From contig QKWP01000200.1 of assembly GCA_003550325.1 (NCBI GenBank), positions 1 to 64,000 on the forward strand: a DNA stretch of 64,000 bases, read 5' to 3'. Position numbers and translations under genes: made by a program. The stretch is from Gigaspora rosea. Lineage: Eukaryota; Glomeromycota; Glomeromycetes; Diversisporales; Gigasporaceae. A model generated the notes under the pieces. It did no database searches. It saw only the letters and a program-made list of their open reading frames with translations, and was not told where the DNA came from. Of this stretch, positions 23,041 to 33,260 are shown piece after piece; positions within the stretch are counted from its first letter, which is position 1, and each line of letters starts with the position of its first letter.

Positions 23041-23911
23041 TTTTTTTAAAATAAATTGAAACGTTTTATATAAATAAATCCAGAAAATTCTGTTAACATA
23101 TGTAAACTTAACATACCAAGACCGATGTTACGGTTCTGGAATCATTTAAACTTATGCCGACATAATTATCTCAGCTAAGGTGTATTTCGTCCATACTCTT
23201 CCATACCTGATGTCAAAAATTAGAAAAAAAAGCGGCTTACTTTGATTTAGAAAACAGCTTAGACGTTAAATACACTAAAAGTTTCTTTTCACGCGCCTAG
23301 CAGCCTAGTATACTTGCCTTAATATATGCTCTCAAATTTCCCAAAAAGTATGCTTGTTTTATAAAACTCTAAAAAAAAAGCATACCGAAAAGCCCATAGA
23401 AGTTAATAATGTAAATGTATAAATAGCATGTGAATATTTATTTATATTACTTACAGTATCATATCTGGGTCTTTTAATACGTATTTACCCCTACTTTACC
23501 CTATACTATAGACCCGTGTATTAGTTTAGAGATATTTCAAACCGCTGATTCTATTTTTCAAAAAAATTTAAAGATAAACTGGCGAAAAAAAATTATATAA
23601 TTATAAACATGAGCATCCTGCCGATATCAGTTAATAATTATTTTTGCATAGTTGGATTAATTATTGGTTGATATTTCATTTTGAACATGGGGTAATATCG
23701 TATTACTTATAGATTTATATATGATGACAGTTTCGAAGATCGATTATCTACTTGTGTAACATTGAGTTGTCCCCCCGTATATTTAACTATCCCCTAGCTA
23801 GTATTAGAACACTGTTGTAATGTAGTTATGAGTACTTCGTGCTTGAATAACTGGATTATACGGCATTTATATTTGTTGGTTTTGCATACGGAGAAACCCT
23901 GGGGTAGAGGG

Positions 23912-24784
23912 AACATAGCGGGCTTTGCTTGATTGGATGATCGACACAAAATGTTACACAATATGTTTCACATAGTGGCGTAACATTTTGCAATTACAAA
24001 AATGGTTTGTCAGCCACGAAGACGAATTGGCCAAACTTGATACCAAATGAAAGCGAAAGAGCACCTTCTGGTCTATATACTATCAAAGTAATTTGATAAT
24101 CCGCGAAGTAATTCGGAAGTTAGATGAGAGGTATGTTTGGATGTTTAAAATTAGTCTATAGGTATAATAAATTAATCAAACTCAACAATTTAAGCCATCT
24201 TTTGTTTGTGAAAACTTATTATCTTAACTAATAAAGAAACCTGTCTATAATATAGGCTCATAATAGGAAGCTGAGTGCCATAAGGATAATAGATTTCATG
24301 AGAAGAGTTAAAGAAAAATACTGTAGCATACTTTAACTTTGTAACAATTGTTAAATAGGATTAATTAGTTTGATATTAGAACGAACATTATAAGTTATTT
24401 TTTGCATTTTTTTTTATTGTTATTAGCATTATAGGATAGGTTTAATCATTTATTTTTTGTATTTTTTATTTTTTGTTTCTTTTCTTTCTTTGATTTTTAA
24501 TATATTGAAGTTTTTTAATAAAATTTTAGTTTATTGAAGTTTTTCTGATTTTGTTCAGTTTTGTTTGTTATAAGTTTATAATTTTAGGTTTAAATTATCA
24601 AGATTTTATGGTAAAGACTTCTGCCAGTATTAACTTGATTATAGATATAATTATTTTCTACATATTAATTTTTTCTATTCGTGTTTTGATATTTTTATTA
24701 ATCTTTGATCAACCAATAAAATTTTTATAATATCATGAGATGATTTACAAAAACTGGCCAATCACTATGAAAGCCCGCTATGTT
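23912..24784. mobile_element. TIR element nested in MULE-like copy 1
   Basis: The inverted ends AACATAGCGGGCTTT and AAAGCCCGCTATGTT bound an 873-bp AT-rich insert. The flanks GGTAGAGGG and GATAGAGGG form a near-perfect 8-9 bp duplication, and copy 2 at 26031-26045 shows the undisturbed site (GGGGTAGAGGGTCTTATCC). No coding capacity recognised. Confidence 0.7.
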
Positions 24785-24828
24785 GATAGAGGGTCTTATC
24801 CTGTGTCTGTCATGTAACAATGTTAATA

Positions 24829-25190
24829 ACACAGGTCAAAATAAGGCAAATCGGGTTCAAATCGGCATCACAAGATCCTGATATAAACCCAATTTGAAAC
24901 AGATATTTGGCACAAATAAGATACCTATAGGATACAATTCAGATTCATATCAGCTCACAAGACATATTGGCAAAATGATGGCTCAATAGGTAAATCGATA
25001 GAGCTATAAGATAAGCTCTATCGATTTACCTATTAAGCTATCATTTTGCCGATATGTCTTGTAAGCTGATATGAATCCTAATTGTATCCTATAGGTATCT
25101 TATTTGCGCCAAATATCTGTTTCAAATCAGGTTCATATCAGGATCTTGTAATGCTGATGTGAACCCAATTTGCCTTATTTCAACCTGTGT
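24829..25190. repeat. Near-perfect 362-bp palindrome (foldback element)
   Basis: Two arms of about 175 bp meet around a loop of about 8 nt at position 25009. Near the centre AATAGGTAAATCGATAGAGC pairs with GCTCTATCGATTTACCTATT; the outer ends are ACACAGGT and ACCTGTGT. The arms differ at only a scattering of sites. MULE-like copy 2 lacks this segment, so it is a separate insertion. It would extrude as a cruciform. Confidence 0.85.
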
Positions 25191-25239
25191 AAATTAAATT
25201 AAACTGATCAATACAGAATCGTGTGTTTTGTCTGGCATC

Positions 25240-25760
25240 ATTTTCATGGTGCCTTAGTTGCTTTCATCATCATTGTATAGTGCTTTTTTGTGCTTTCTTT
25301 ATCATTCTTGCAGTGCTTTTGTGGCTCTTTAATAGTAATTTTATCATCTTTTAGTAGTGTTTTTGGTCATCATTTGGGGGTGACTTTGGTCGTTTGGTAG
25401 TGCCTTTGGTTATCATTTGGTGCCTTTGGTCATCATTTTGGGTTGTAGTTTAGTGGTATTTTTGGTTGTAGTTTGGTGGAGGCTTTTGGTCATTGTTTGT
25501 TGGTGCTTTTGTTGTTGTTTGTTGATACTTAGATTGTCATTGTGTGGTGCTTTTGATCATCGTTTGGTGGTGCTTTTGGTCTTTGTTTAGTAGTGCTTTA
25601 TGTTGTTTGGTGGTGATTTTTTGGTTGTAGAACTGTTGTAGATTGGTGGCTCTTTGATCGTCATTTGTTGGTGGTCTTGGTCATTAATTGGTAGTACTTT
25701 TGTTGTTGTTTGGTAGTGTTATTAATTGTTGTTTGCTAGTCTTTTAGTCATTTGTCTTGT
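25240..25760. repeat. GT-rich minisatellite, copy 1
   Basis: Diverged units of roughly 20-24 bp, consensus near TTTGGTGGTGCTTTTGGTCR followed by TCG, are repeated some twenty times. The matching array in the second element is at 26110-26640. Frames through it are artefacts. Confidence 0.8.
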
Positions 25761-26013
25761 TATGCTTTTTTTATAATTTTTTATCTTAATTTTTTTTTTG
25801 TACTTGCATTTTTTTATAAAAAATTTATCTTTATATAATAAAAATTGTTTTTAAGTTTTTTAAAATTTGGACCAATCATATTTAGGCAGTACAGGATAAA
25901 AACTTATGCTCCCCAGGTATAGGATAAAAGCCCTAACCCGAGTACATGAAAGGACATTCTTTGCATACTGTTGGCAGCAGACTGAAATCTTGTGACACAT
26001 GTGATTTACATAA

Positions 26014-26876
26014 TGGAGAAACTTAACCTATACCCTGGGGTAGAGGGTCTTATCCTGTGTATGTCATGTGACTATATTTATAAATTAAATTAAACTGATC
26101 AACACAGAAAATCGTGTGTTTTGCCCATTGTCATTTTGTGGTGCTCTTGTTGCTTTCGTCATCATTGTGCAGTGTTTTTTTTTGTGCTTTCATTGTCATT
26201 CTTACAATGCTTTTGTGGCTCTTTTATGGTACTTTCATCATCATTTGGTGGTGTTTTTGGTCATTGTTTAGTGGTGCCATTGGTCATCGTTTGGTGCCTT
26301 TGGTCGTCGTTTGGTAGTGCTTTTGGCCGTCATTTGGTGGTACTTACGTTGTAGTTTGGTGGTGTTTTGGGTCGTAGTTTGGTGGTACTTTTGGTCATAA
26401 TTTGGTGGTGGCTTTTGGTCATCGTTTATTGGTGCTTTTCATAGTTGTTTGTTGGTGCTTAGATCGTTGTTAGGTGGTGCTTTTGATCGTTATTTGGTGG
26501 TGCTTTTGGTTGTAGATAGGTGGTTCTTTGTTTGTCATTTGTTGGTGTTCTTGGTCATTATTTGGTAGTACTTTCGTTGTTGCTTGGTGGAGTTTTTAAT
26601 TGTTGTTTGCTAGTCTTTTAGTCGTTTGTCTTATTATGCTTTTTTTATATTTTTTTTTACCTTTATTTTTTTTTTGTACTTTTCGCTACTTGTATTTTTT
26701 CTAATTAAAAATTATTTTTAATTAATAATAATAATAATAATAAATTTTTTTTTTTGTACTTTTCACTACTTGTATTTTTTCTAATAAAAAATTATCTTTA
26801 ATTAATAATTAACAATAATAAATTTTTTTTTGTACTTTTCACTACTTGTATTTTTTCTAATAAAAAATTATCTTTA

Positions 26877-26910
<34 letters not shown>

Positions 26911-27023
26911 TTTTTTGAGTTTTTAAAATTTGGATCAATAATATTTAAGCAGTACAGGATAAAAATTTATACCCCCTGTGCATAGATAAAAGCCTCTACT
27001 CCAGGTACAGGATAAGGACACTC
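26014..27023. mobile_element. MULE-like element, copy 2, nested in the 5' LTR
   Basis: Flanked by TTACATAA on both sides (26006-26013, 27024-27031; 8 bp, 9 with one mismatch). It starts TGGAGAAACTTAACC and continues ACCCTGGGGTAGAGGGTC; the right end contains CTCTACTCCAGGTACAGG followed by ATAAGG, an imperfect inverse. The 3' LTR at 29660-29690 lacks it, confirming insertion. The body is GT-rich minisatellite plus a 78-bp tandem repeat. Confidence 0.7.
26670..26925. repeat. Tandem repeat, three units of about 78 bp
   Basis: The unit GTACTTTTCACTACTTGTAT, then TTTTTCTAATAAAAAATTAT, then CTTTAATTAATAATAATAAT is present three times with differing (AAT)n lengths. It is part of MULE-like copy 2. 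Confidence 0.8.
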
Positions 27024-27701
27024 TTACATAACTGCCTCAAGACGATTATGTTTTTTTAAAAAATTTTTTTAGAGGTAAGAGAAAGCTGCAAGACCTAATC
27101 CTTGTCCTGATACTCTGCAAGACTATATAAAGATCATGAAGAAACTATCATCAAGCCTTCACAATTCTATTGAAGAAATAGAGAACAATTGTTGCAAGAT
27201 CAGATTACCTGATAGTGCTAAACTAAAAAGGAATAGTTTAATAGTTATTAACAAAATTTAATTTACAATCAGAATTATGATGCATAAACCAATTGCATTT
27301 GAGGCTTTGTTAATTATCAGAACAGCCTTTCTGAATTAATCCAAGTTAATCTAATTGTCAATGATTATGGTGTGATGAGGTTGATCAAGAAAAGTTTGAT
27401 TTCTCCTTTTTGTTTCTTTTGTAGTTTTATAAATAAAGGCAGGATTTGTTCTGTTGTAAGTTAGGTTTTTGGTTTGTTTAGGTTTATTTAGATTTGTAAG
27501 TATTTAAAAGTTAATTAGAATAAAATCTGTACTGTTGTTTTCTTTGATTAAATAAAAACTAATTAAACATAAGTACAATAAAGCTTTACCTTGTCAAGTC
27601 AATATGGCTCTGTTTATTGGCCTTATTATTTAGTTGTGTTTTTATATACATGTTTTATTCATTTTTCTTTTGTGCACCTGAACCCTAGTCTGCCCTCAAT
27701 A

Positions 27702-29645
27702 ATTTGGTAGTGATTGTAAGATTCAAAAAACCTACTAGAATTTATGAATATGATAACGTTTTTCTCTTGTTTTTTGTTTTATTTTAATTTTGTTTTTGTT
27801 AGTTTTTGAGGCACTGACAGAATAGTACACTCATTTGTTTGCTTGTTTATTTGTTTGTTTTTTGGACTAATGAACTGTGTTCACTTTGATTGTGTTTTTT
27901 TTTGAATGTTCAAAGATACTGTTAGTTTAACTTCGCTCTACAAAACCGTGATAAAAAAAAATAAATAAAAAAAATAAAATTTTTATGTACAAAATATACA
28001 CACAACTAGCATATACCATAAACTGTCAAACCCAAATGGAAAAGACCCAACTATTGCAATTAAATCCAATTTAAGCCACTATATAAAGCTTATAATAAAC
28101 AAGATGCTCATATTGTGAAGTAAGAGATTATATTGTTAGTAGGTACCTGCAAGTAACCTATCTAGAAGAAGAATGTGCTGTCCATTTTACTACACTTACT
28201 GAAGAACAAGCTAACAAAGCCAAAAAATCATTGATAAGGCTCTTGGAAACTGTAATCTTGATAAAAGACAAATTTTGCAGGCCTCTAGAATTACTTTTAG
28301 AAATAATTAAAGAAGTAAGCATGCACTATAATCCCTTATCAATGAAGAGAAAGAATAAAATATCATATATCTGCCCATTTATAACCCTGTCCATAGAAAG
28401 TTCATCTTCTGTGCCCATATAGTTACTGCGCCAAAAGTTCCCTCAAAGTCCTAAAGCAAGAAAGGTCCTGTAATAGAGATTCTTAATTTGTACTATATCC
28501 CAGAAGAGCTCTTCAATAGAGGTAATGTTAGTCCAATAAAAGAAGAAGTTAGTCTGGATCAACTTTTCTGAAATTTTGCTGATGAATTTAAAACTGTTAT
28601 ACAAAAGTGGACCCTGAAAAAAGAAGTCCTCTGAGAAGTTAAAAATGAAATTAGTGTTAAAAAGAATGAAAAAGTGGAATTTGAAGCTGCAAAGGATGAA
28701 TATAAAGATAAAAATAAGAAGAAAATAAAAGAAGAAAACATAACTTACCTAGACAAAATTAGTCTTGAAAATGACATTGAAATTGAAAATGAAATCTAAA
28801 TGTAAATCTAAAAAAAAAGCTTGGATAAAAAAAACCTGGATAAAAGCAATTCAGTAATGTTGGCTAACAAAGATATTAAATGAACAAAGGTAAGAAGAGT
28901 AAATCAGAATTACCACTTATAGAAAAAGCTCTAAGTCATGTGTACAAATTGTAGTTAAAAAAAAGTGAATAAATTTTGTTAAACAGTTAAGTAGAGTAAA
29001 AAAGAAAAAGAACTTACCAGCATGGATTAATAATATAGTGGGTACTAGTGGAAGTTATAAAGATAGAATTGGTGTTAAAAAAGGTAGTCTTAAAAAATAA
29101 AAAAAGAAAGTTAATGAATTTTTAAAAAAATTTGAGGGTAATTCAAGAAAGCAAGGAAAAAAGAAAATTCTACCTAACCGATTCTTGCATTTTGCTGTTT
29201 TTCTAGTTGAGTTATAAAAGAAGCTATCAAATTAGGAATGAAAAAACTTGAAACTCAAACTATGTATATTGTATGAGCCTAGATTCAAAGCAGTCCATAT
29301 AATACAAAAAAAAAGTCAGAGAAGTTAGGTCAAAATCAATATGATATAAAAAATCCAAAAGAAAGAGATGCCTTATACTTATCATAGAGGACATGGCCAC
29401 AGTTTTTAATCCATAAGAAGTTAATAAAAAAAAAAAGAAAAAAAAATTAATAAAAAAATTTTTTGCCAATATCAGTATGTCTTTAGATAACATATTGTTT
29501 TAAGTTTGGTTTTTTTTGTTTGTTTGTTTGGGTTTGAACCAAACAATTTCTTTTTTTTAATTGTTTTTTTTTAAGTTTGTTTTTAGAAAAAAAAAGGAAT
29601 TGCATTGTGATTTTCACAGGATGTGAAAAATTAAGATAGGAAAAT
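27702..29645 (+). pseudogene. Decayed internal region of the 25969-30556 retroelement
   Basis: Coding-like patches include a frame at 28150-28422 (contains TTLTEEQANKAKKSLIRLLE) and a Lys/Glu-rich stretch at 28500-28797 with scattered stops (contains FEAAKDEYKDKNKKKIKEEN). Near 29025 a patch reads LPAWINNIVGTSGSYKDRIG. None matches a retroelement enzyme that I can recognise. It may be a Gag-like or host-derived gene in a non-autonomous element. Confidence 0.4.
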
Positions 29646-30556
29646 TGTTGGCAGCAGACCAAAGTGCTATAATATATGTAATTTATATGCTGCATTGAGA
29701 CGATCATGTTTTTTTAAAAAAAATTTTTTAGAAATGAAAGAAAGATACAAGACCTGATTCTGGCCCTGATACTCTGCAAGACTATATAAAGATTATGAAA
29801 AAACTATCATCAAGCCTTCACGTTTCTATTGAAGAAAAAGAGAACAATCATTGCAAAATCAGATTACCAGATAGTAGGACCCCGAAATATATATAAATAA
29901 GTCAGGTTAATTATAGGGTTACTAAAAAAAGAAAAATCTGCAAAAAAACTTCAAAAATAAGCAAAAAATTACTATAAATAAAAAAATCTGCATAAAAACC
30001 TCAAAAATAAGCAAACTCATACCTGACCTATCTATGTATATTTCAGGGTCCTCAGATAGTACTAAACTAAAAAGGAATAGTTTAATTGACAAAATTTGAT
30101 TTACAATCAGAATTATGATATATAAACAGGTTGCATTTAAGGCTTTGTTGATTATTAGAACAGCCTTCCTGAATTTATCCAAGTTAAACGTGAAAAAATC
30201 GATTGTTAATGATTATGGCATGATAAGGATGATCAAGAAAAATTCAATTTTCTTCTTTTTGTTTCTTCTGTAAGTTTTATAAATAGAGCGGGATTTGTTC
30301 TATTGTAAAATGGATTTTTGGTTCATTTAGTTTCGTTTAGGTTCAAAAGTGTTTGAAAGTTAATTAGAATAAAATCTGTGCCCTTGTTTTCTTTTGATTA
30401 AATAAAAACCAATTAAATATAAGCCCAAAAAAGCCTTATCTTGCCAAATTGATATGCCTCTGTTTATTGGTTATTGTTTGGTTGTGTTTTTGTATGTGTG
30501 TGTATTGATTTATTCATTTTTCTTTTGTGCATTCGGACTCCAATCTACCATCAACA
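29646..30556 (+). repeat. 3' LTR, interrupted by a MITE
   Basis: It starts TGTTGGCAGCAGACCAAAGT and ends ACTCCAATCTACCATCAACA, followed by the ATAC target copy. A 177-bp MITE with its 8-bp duplication sits inside. Net length is about 726 bp. Confidence 0.7.
29876..30052. mobile_element. MITE with perfect 8-bp target duplication
   Basis: TIRs AGGACCCCGAAATATA / TATATTTCAGGGTCCT, flanked by CAGATAGT on both sides (29868-29875, 30053-30060). The 5' LTR copy near 27208-27225 shows the empty site (CCTGATAGTGCTAAAC). Two ACTTCAAAAATAAGCAAA-like words repeat inside. The 8-bp duplication suggests hAT. Confidence 0.8.
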
Positions 30557-30559
30557 ATA

Positions 30560-30720
30560 CCAACTGTTGACTGGTGTTTGAGATTTTAAATTTCTATTTA
30601 AATGAGTTACACATGTTGTCCAGATATATTTTAAATCTGGAATAGATTTAAAAAATTTTGGATAACATGTTTAACTTATGTGCATAAAAATTTAAATATC
30701 AAATGCCAAATAACAGTTGG
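30560..30720. mobile_element. MITE with about 60-bp inverted repeats
   Basis: CCAACTGTTGACTGGTGTTT followed by GAGATTTTAAATTT pairs inversely with AATTTAAATATCAAATGCCA followed by AATAACAGTTGG. TA borders both ends. Matching TATACGGCATTT words at 23858 and (inverted) near 30754 suggest this is the core of a longer inverted-repeat element whose left arm was separated by the retroelement and MULE insertions. Confidence 0.5.
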
Positions 30721-30722
30721 TA

Positions 30723-31151
30723 AATGAAAAATCTACACAAATAGAAAATGCCGTATAAACACTATTAAAAAATTTTTTTTTACTATAATTCTTACTATAT
30801 TAGAAGGTTATAAAGTTAAATAAATGATCTATGACAGATCATAAAGGTAATATATGTCATTAGGAACATTTGCCAATACTGATTTTTGCTATGCAATAAA
30901 AGACATAACATACAGTATACAATGCATACATAAAAAATAAAAAAAATATGAGGAGCGGTCAATTAAAACTGCTTATGGCATTTTTATCACAAATGAGTTA
31001 ACAAAATTGCCAAATAATGAATTTGACTATGGAATTTAGTATTTAAATTATCGATTTACATAATAAAATTTTGATGCCTGTTTTTCTAAATGCCATAGGT
31101 AAATAGAAGTAATCTAAAAATAGATTTTAGAAATTAGCTTGTTGATTCTGG
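30723..31151. other. Spacer between mobile elements
   Basis: No gene or element boundary supported. A short palindrome GATCTATGACAGATC lies near 30828. Confidence 0.4.
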
Positions 31152-31766
31152 TGTTACACTTAAAAAATTAAAAATTTTTTTCTGATAGCCCTATCGGTAT
31201 CTATAATTAAATTATGTCGATCACTCTGAACTCTTAAACCACAAACCCTGGTCATTGATTTGATCAATGACCGATTGACATATGAACATTCTTTACTATT
31301 TCTTTATTTGTTATTATAAACATATCTCTGTTATTTCCTATTTTGTTATATGTATACATAACAATTCTTATTACTTTATTGGGATATTATACTAAAGATT
31401 GGATCGAAGTCTTTTATAGATGTAATAATCGATCAGAAGATGGATCAACTGCTACCACCTGACCTCCGTTTACACCAATGCGCTTGAATAAGAAGTCTTC
31501 AGTACATGTCTTATGGCGACACTTGAATATTTGGCCTATCTTGGATGCCTCAAGGCATTCAAATATTTTCAGGAATCTGCCAATACGTTTCAAATTTTCA
31601 TCTTCATGAATGGAACTTTTAAATAAGGCAAAAGTGTAGTTGAAATTAATGTGACTAATGAAGGGATTGGTGTTGAAAAGAATCGAATAATTCTAAAAAT
31701 AAGTTGACACGGTAAAAGTTTTCTTGAATAGAGTACTATAATTAATTTATGTATCTAAAAACATGT

Positions 31767-32357
31767 TGTTACAGTACCGGAAGCCTTCTTTAATTCCGAT
31801 AGAGTAACAATCACACGGCTCCTGAGATCCCTTACTTTGGGCGTGAAGTGGTGTGCAAGAGGGAAGTATAGTTTCTTTTATGTCTGTAAGAAACTACACA
31901 CTTCTCTGAGGCAGTTCGGTATAAAACAACAAGAGATAATACACAGTTTATTAATTTAACAAGAGGGCTATTCCAAGGTGTCTGTTCCTTAGAAATCCCA
32001 AGAGTTTATTAATAATAAGAGAGGAGGATAAATAATATAAAGGTAAAGATAAAATACAATGTCTGGATCTGTCTAAAACTAAGGGAAATAAGGTGGGTTT
32101 ATATATCTATTGAGCTAAGCGTCGCTAAGCGTCGTTAAGCGTCACTAAGCGTCGTTAAGCGTCACTAAGCGTCATTAAGCGTCGCTAAGCGTCATTAAGC
32201 GTCGCTAAGCGTCATTAAGCGTCGCTAAGCGTCATTGAGTGTCATTGCACATCAATTTCGCATATCACTATTACTAAATACAGTTATTACAAAATTTCCT
32301 TATTAAGTTCTAATTTTCAAACTAATTTCTACCAAAATTAAAACCTATTCTATAACA
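31767..32357 (-). repeat. Gyp1 3' LTR
   Basis: In element orientation it starts TGTTATAGAATAGG and ends GGTACTGTAACA (591 bp). It contains a 12-unit 10-bp array at 32114-32233. On the minus strand it follows the polypurine tract directly. Confidence 0.95.
32114..32233. repeat. 10-bp tandem array in LTR (NNTAAGCGTC x12)
   Basis: Twelve exact-length units of (G/A)(C/T)TAAGCGTC, followed by two degenerate units. The same 12-unit array is in the other LTR (40831-40950), but the first two positions of several units differ. GCGTC richness is striking in an AT-rich element. Confidence 0.9.
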
Positions 32358-32371
32358 TTACTCTCCCCTTT
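32358..32371 (-). promoter_or_regulatory. Gyp1 polypurine tract
   Basis: AAGGGGAGAGTAA on the minus strand abuts the 3' LTR. It is the expected primer for plus-strand DNA synthesis during reverse transcription. It starts right at the stop codon of the extra ORF. Confidence 0.8.
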
Positions 32372-33164
32372 AAGAACGAACTCCGTGAGTTCTAATTTGG
32401 GGAAGGACTTGAGAAAGTTCGGCATCAGTTAACCTCGTAATCATTGTATAAGTAATATAGGTTGTTCGAGAGATATTTTCTAGAGGTCGATTAGAGAAAA
32501 GCAATTTCATCCGTCTGGCACACTTCCATGTGTCTCGGGCTCTTCTTTCTCCTTGAGTCTTCTCAATTATTGATTGAATATCTTCATGAGCATCAGGGTA
32601 CTTGTCTATAAGGTTACCAAGATAATAATAAGCTTCGAGCAGCTTAGTCTGGTCTTGTCTGTTTCTAGTTCGAGTTTTAATTCGTTTGAGAATTTTCTGT
32701 AATTTCTCTTGATACGTTATTCCAGTATATGGAGGGGTAGAGGTCTGAGTTAGAGGTCCACAAGGTTGGATAATATCTTGTATAATCCTGCTTAATTTTT
32801 CAGGTAATGGGGCAGGAGTGACTTCTTCTTGATTAGTAATTGGAACTGTTAACGCTTCTTCTTGTATATCTTCTAGTTCCAAGTTCGGGTTTATTTCTTC
32901 TGTGTCATTTACTTCTGGTAAATTAATTTCTAATTGCTCTGTGTCTTCTAGAGTGTTCAGAAAATTATTTGAGTCTGGCTCAAGAAAAGAAGTAATTACA
33001 TTAGTAAGGTCAATAGTCTGAGTGGTATCATTATTATCACATAACCATACACATTGCGATGTAATCCACAATGCATAATTTTGGGCGGCATTATCTTGTT
33101 TCCATGTTTGAAAAAGGTATTGGAGGGCTAACAAGGTTTGAGGTTGCAATGTAGGGGTAGTCAT
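32370..33164 (-). CDS. Gyp1 extra ORF (264 aa) between integrase and 3' LTR
   Basis: An intact frame occupies the position where some Ty3/gypsy elements carry an env-like gene. It shows no signal peptide or membrane segment. The N-terminal third is Gln/Trp-containing (LLALQYLFQTWKQDNAAQNY), followed by an acidic Glu/Asp/Asn-rich linker and a basic C-terminal part (KILKRIKTRTRNRQDQTKLL, then GERRARDTWKCARRMKLLFS). The C-terminal half could bind nucleic acid, but I recognise no family. It lies 97 bp downstream of the integrase stop and ends at the polypurine tract. Its intactness next to intact pol suggests it is under the same selection as the rest of the element. Confidence 0.8.
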   Translation of the reverse strand: MTTPTLQPQTLLALQYLFQTWKQDNAAQNYALWITSQCVWLCDNNDTTQTIDLTNVITSFLEPDSNNFLNTLEDTEQLEINLPEVNDTEEINPNLELEDIQEEALTVPITNQEEVTPAPLPEKLSRIIQDIIQPCGPLTQTSTPPYTGITYQEKLQKILKRIKTRTRNRQDQTKLLEAYYYLGNLIDKYPDAHEDIQSIIEKTQGERRARDTWKCARRMKLLFSNRPLENISRTTYITYTMITRLTDAELSQVLPQIRTHGVRS

Positions 33165-33260
33165 TTTTGGGAAAATTCCAAAAGGGGTAGTTGTATAAAT
33201 ACATTTTGAGGTTTTACGAATTAAATTGTGTGTTTCATCCCCTTGTAGATCAAATTTCTT

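Larger units (their letters stand above)
21211..23817. mobile_element. Inverted-repeat element carrying captured gene fragments
   Basis: The left arm (21211-21309) and right arm (23746-23817) are inverted copies sharing GTGTTCTAAT, CTAGGGGATAGTTAAATATA then CGGGGGGACAACT, and TACACAAGTAGAT. Outside the arms are related short hairpins. The interior contains minus-strand pieces of at least two unrelated housekeeping genes in permuted order (separate entries) and no transposase. This is the architecture of a gene-capturing non-autonomous element (Pack-MULE-like in concept). Exact outer ends and target duplication could not be fixed, so superfamily is unknown. Confidence 0.55.
23890..25959. mobile_element. 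MULE-like element, copy 1, GT-rich body, 9-bp target duplication
   Basis: It is flanked on both sides by TTTGCATAC (23881-23889, 25960-25968). It begins GGAGAAACCCTGGGGTAGAG and ends with AGGATAAAAGCCCTAACCCG followed by AGTACATGAAAGGACATTC, an imperfect inverse of the start region. It shares termini and a GT-rich minisatellite body with copy 2 (26014-27023). It contains two later insertions, 23912-24784 and 24829-25190. No transposase. Confidence 0.65.
25969..27701 (+). repeat. 5' LTR, interrupted by MULE-like copy 2
   Basis: It starts TGTTGGCAGCAGACTGAAAT and resumes after the insert at about 27032 with CTGCCTCAAGACGATTATG. It shares with the 3' LTR the stretches CTGATACTCTGCAAGACTAT and GAATAGTTTAAT. 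Net length is about 715 bp. Confidence 0.7.
25969..30556 (+). mobile_element. Non-autonomous or decayed LTR retrotransposon, 4-bp TSD ATAC
   Basis: Its two LTRs begin TGTTGGCAGCAGAC and end TCAATA/TCAACA (25969-27701 and 29646-30556). After removal of later inserts both are about 720 bp. ATAC precedes the left LTR (25965-25968) and follows the right LTR (30557-30560). A primer-binding-like TGGTAGTGATTG starts just after the left LTR. The internal 1.9 kb has coding-like remnants but no recognisable RT, protease or integrase. Strand is set by the TGG primer site. Confidence 0.7.

Noticed and set aside
26114-26354. Two overlapping 67-77 codon frames rich in Val, Leu, Phe and Ser
   Set aside because: They lie entirely in the GT-rich minisatellite and simply reflect its composition.
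29260-29707. Two minus-strand frames of 74-77 codons
   Set aside because: Antisense of A/T-homopolymer-rich internal retroelement sequence; no gene features.
32370-33164. Envelope gene of Gyp1
   Set aside because: The position fits, but no signal peptide, membrane segment or furin-type site is visible.
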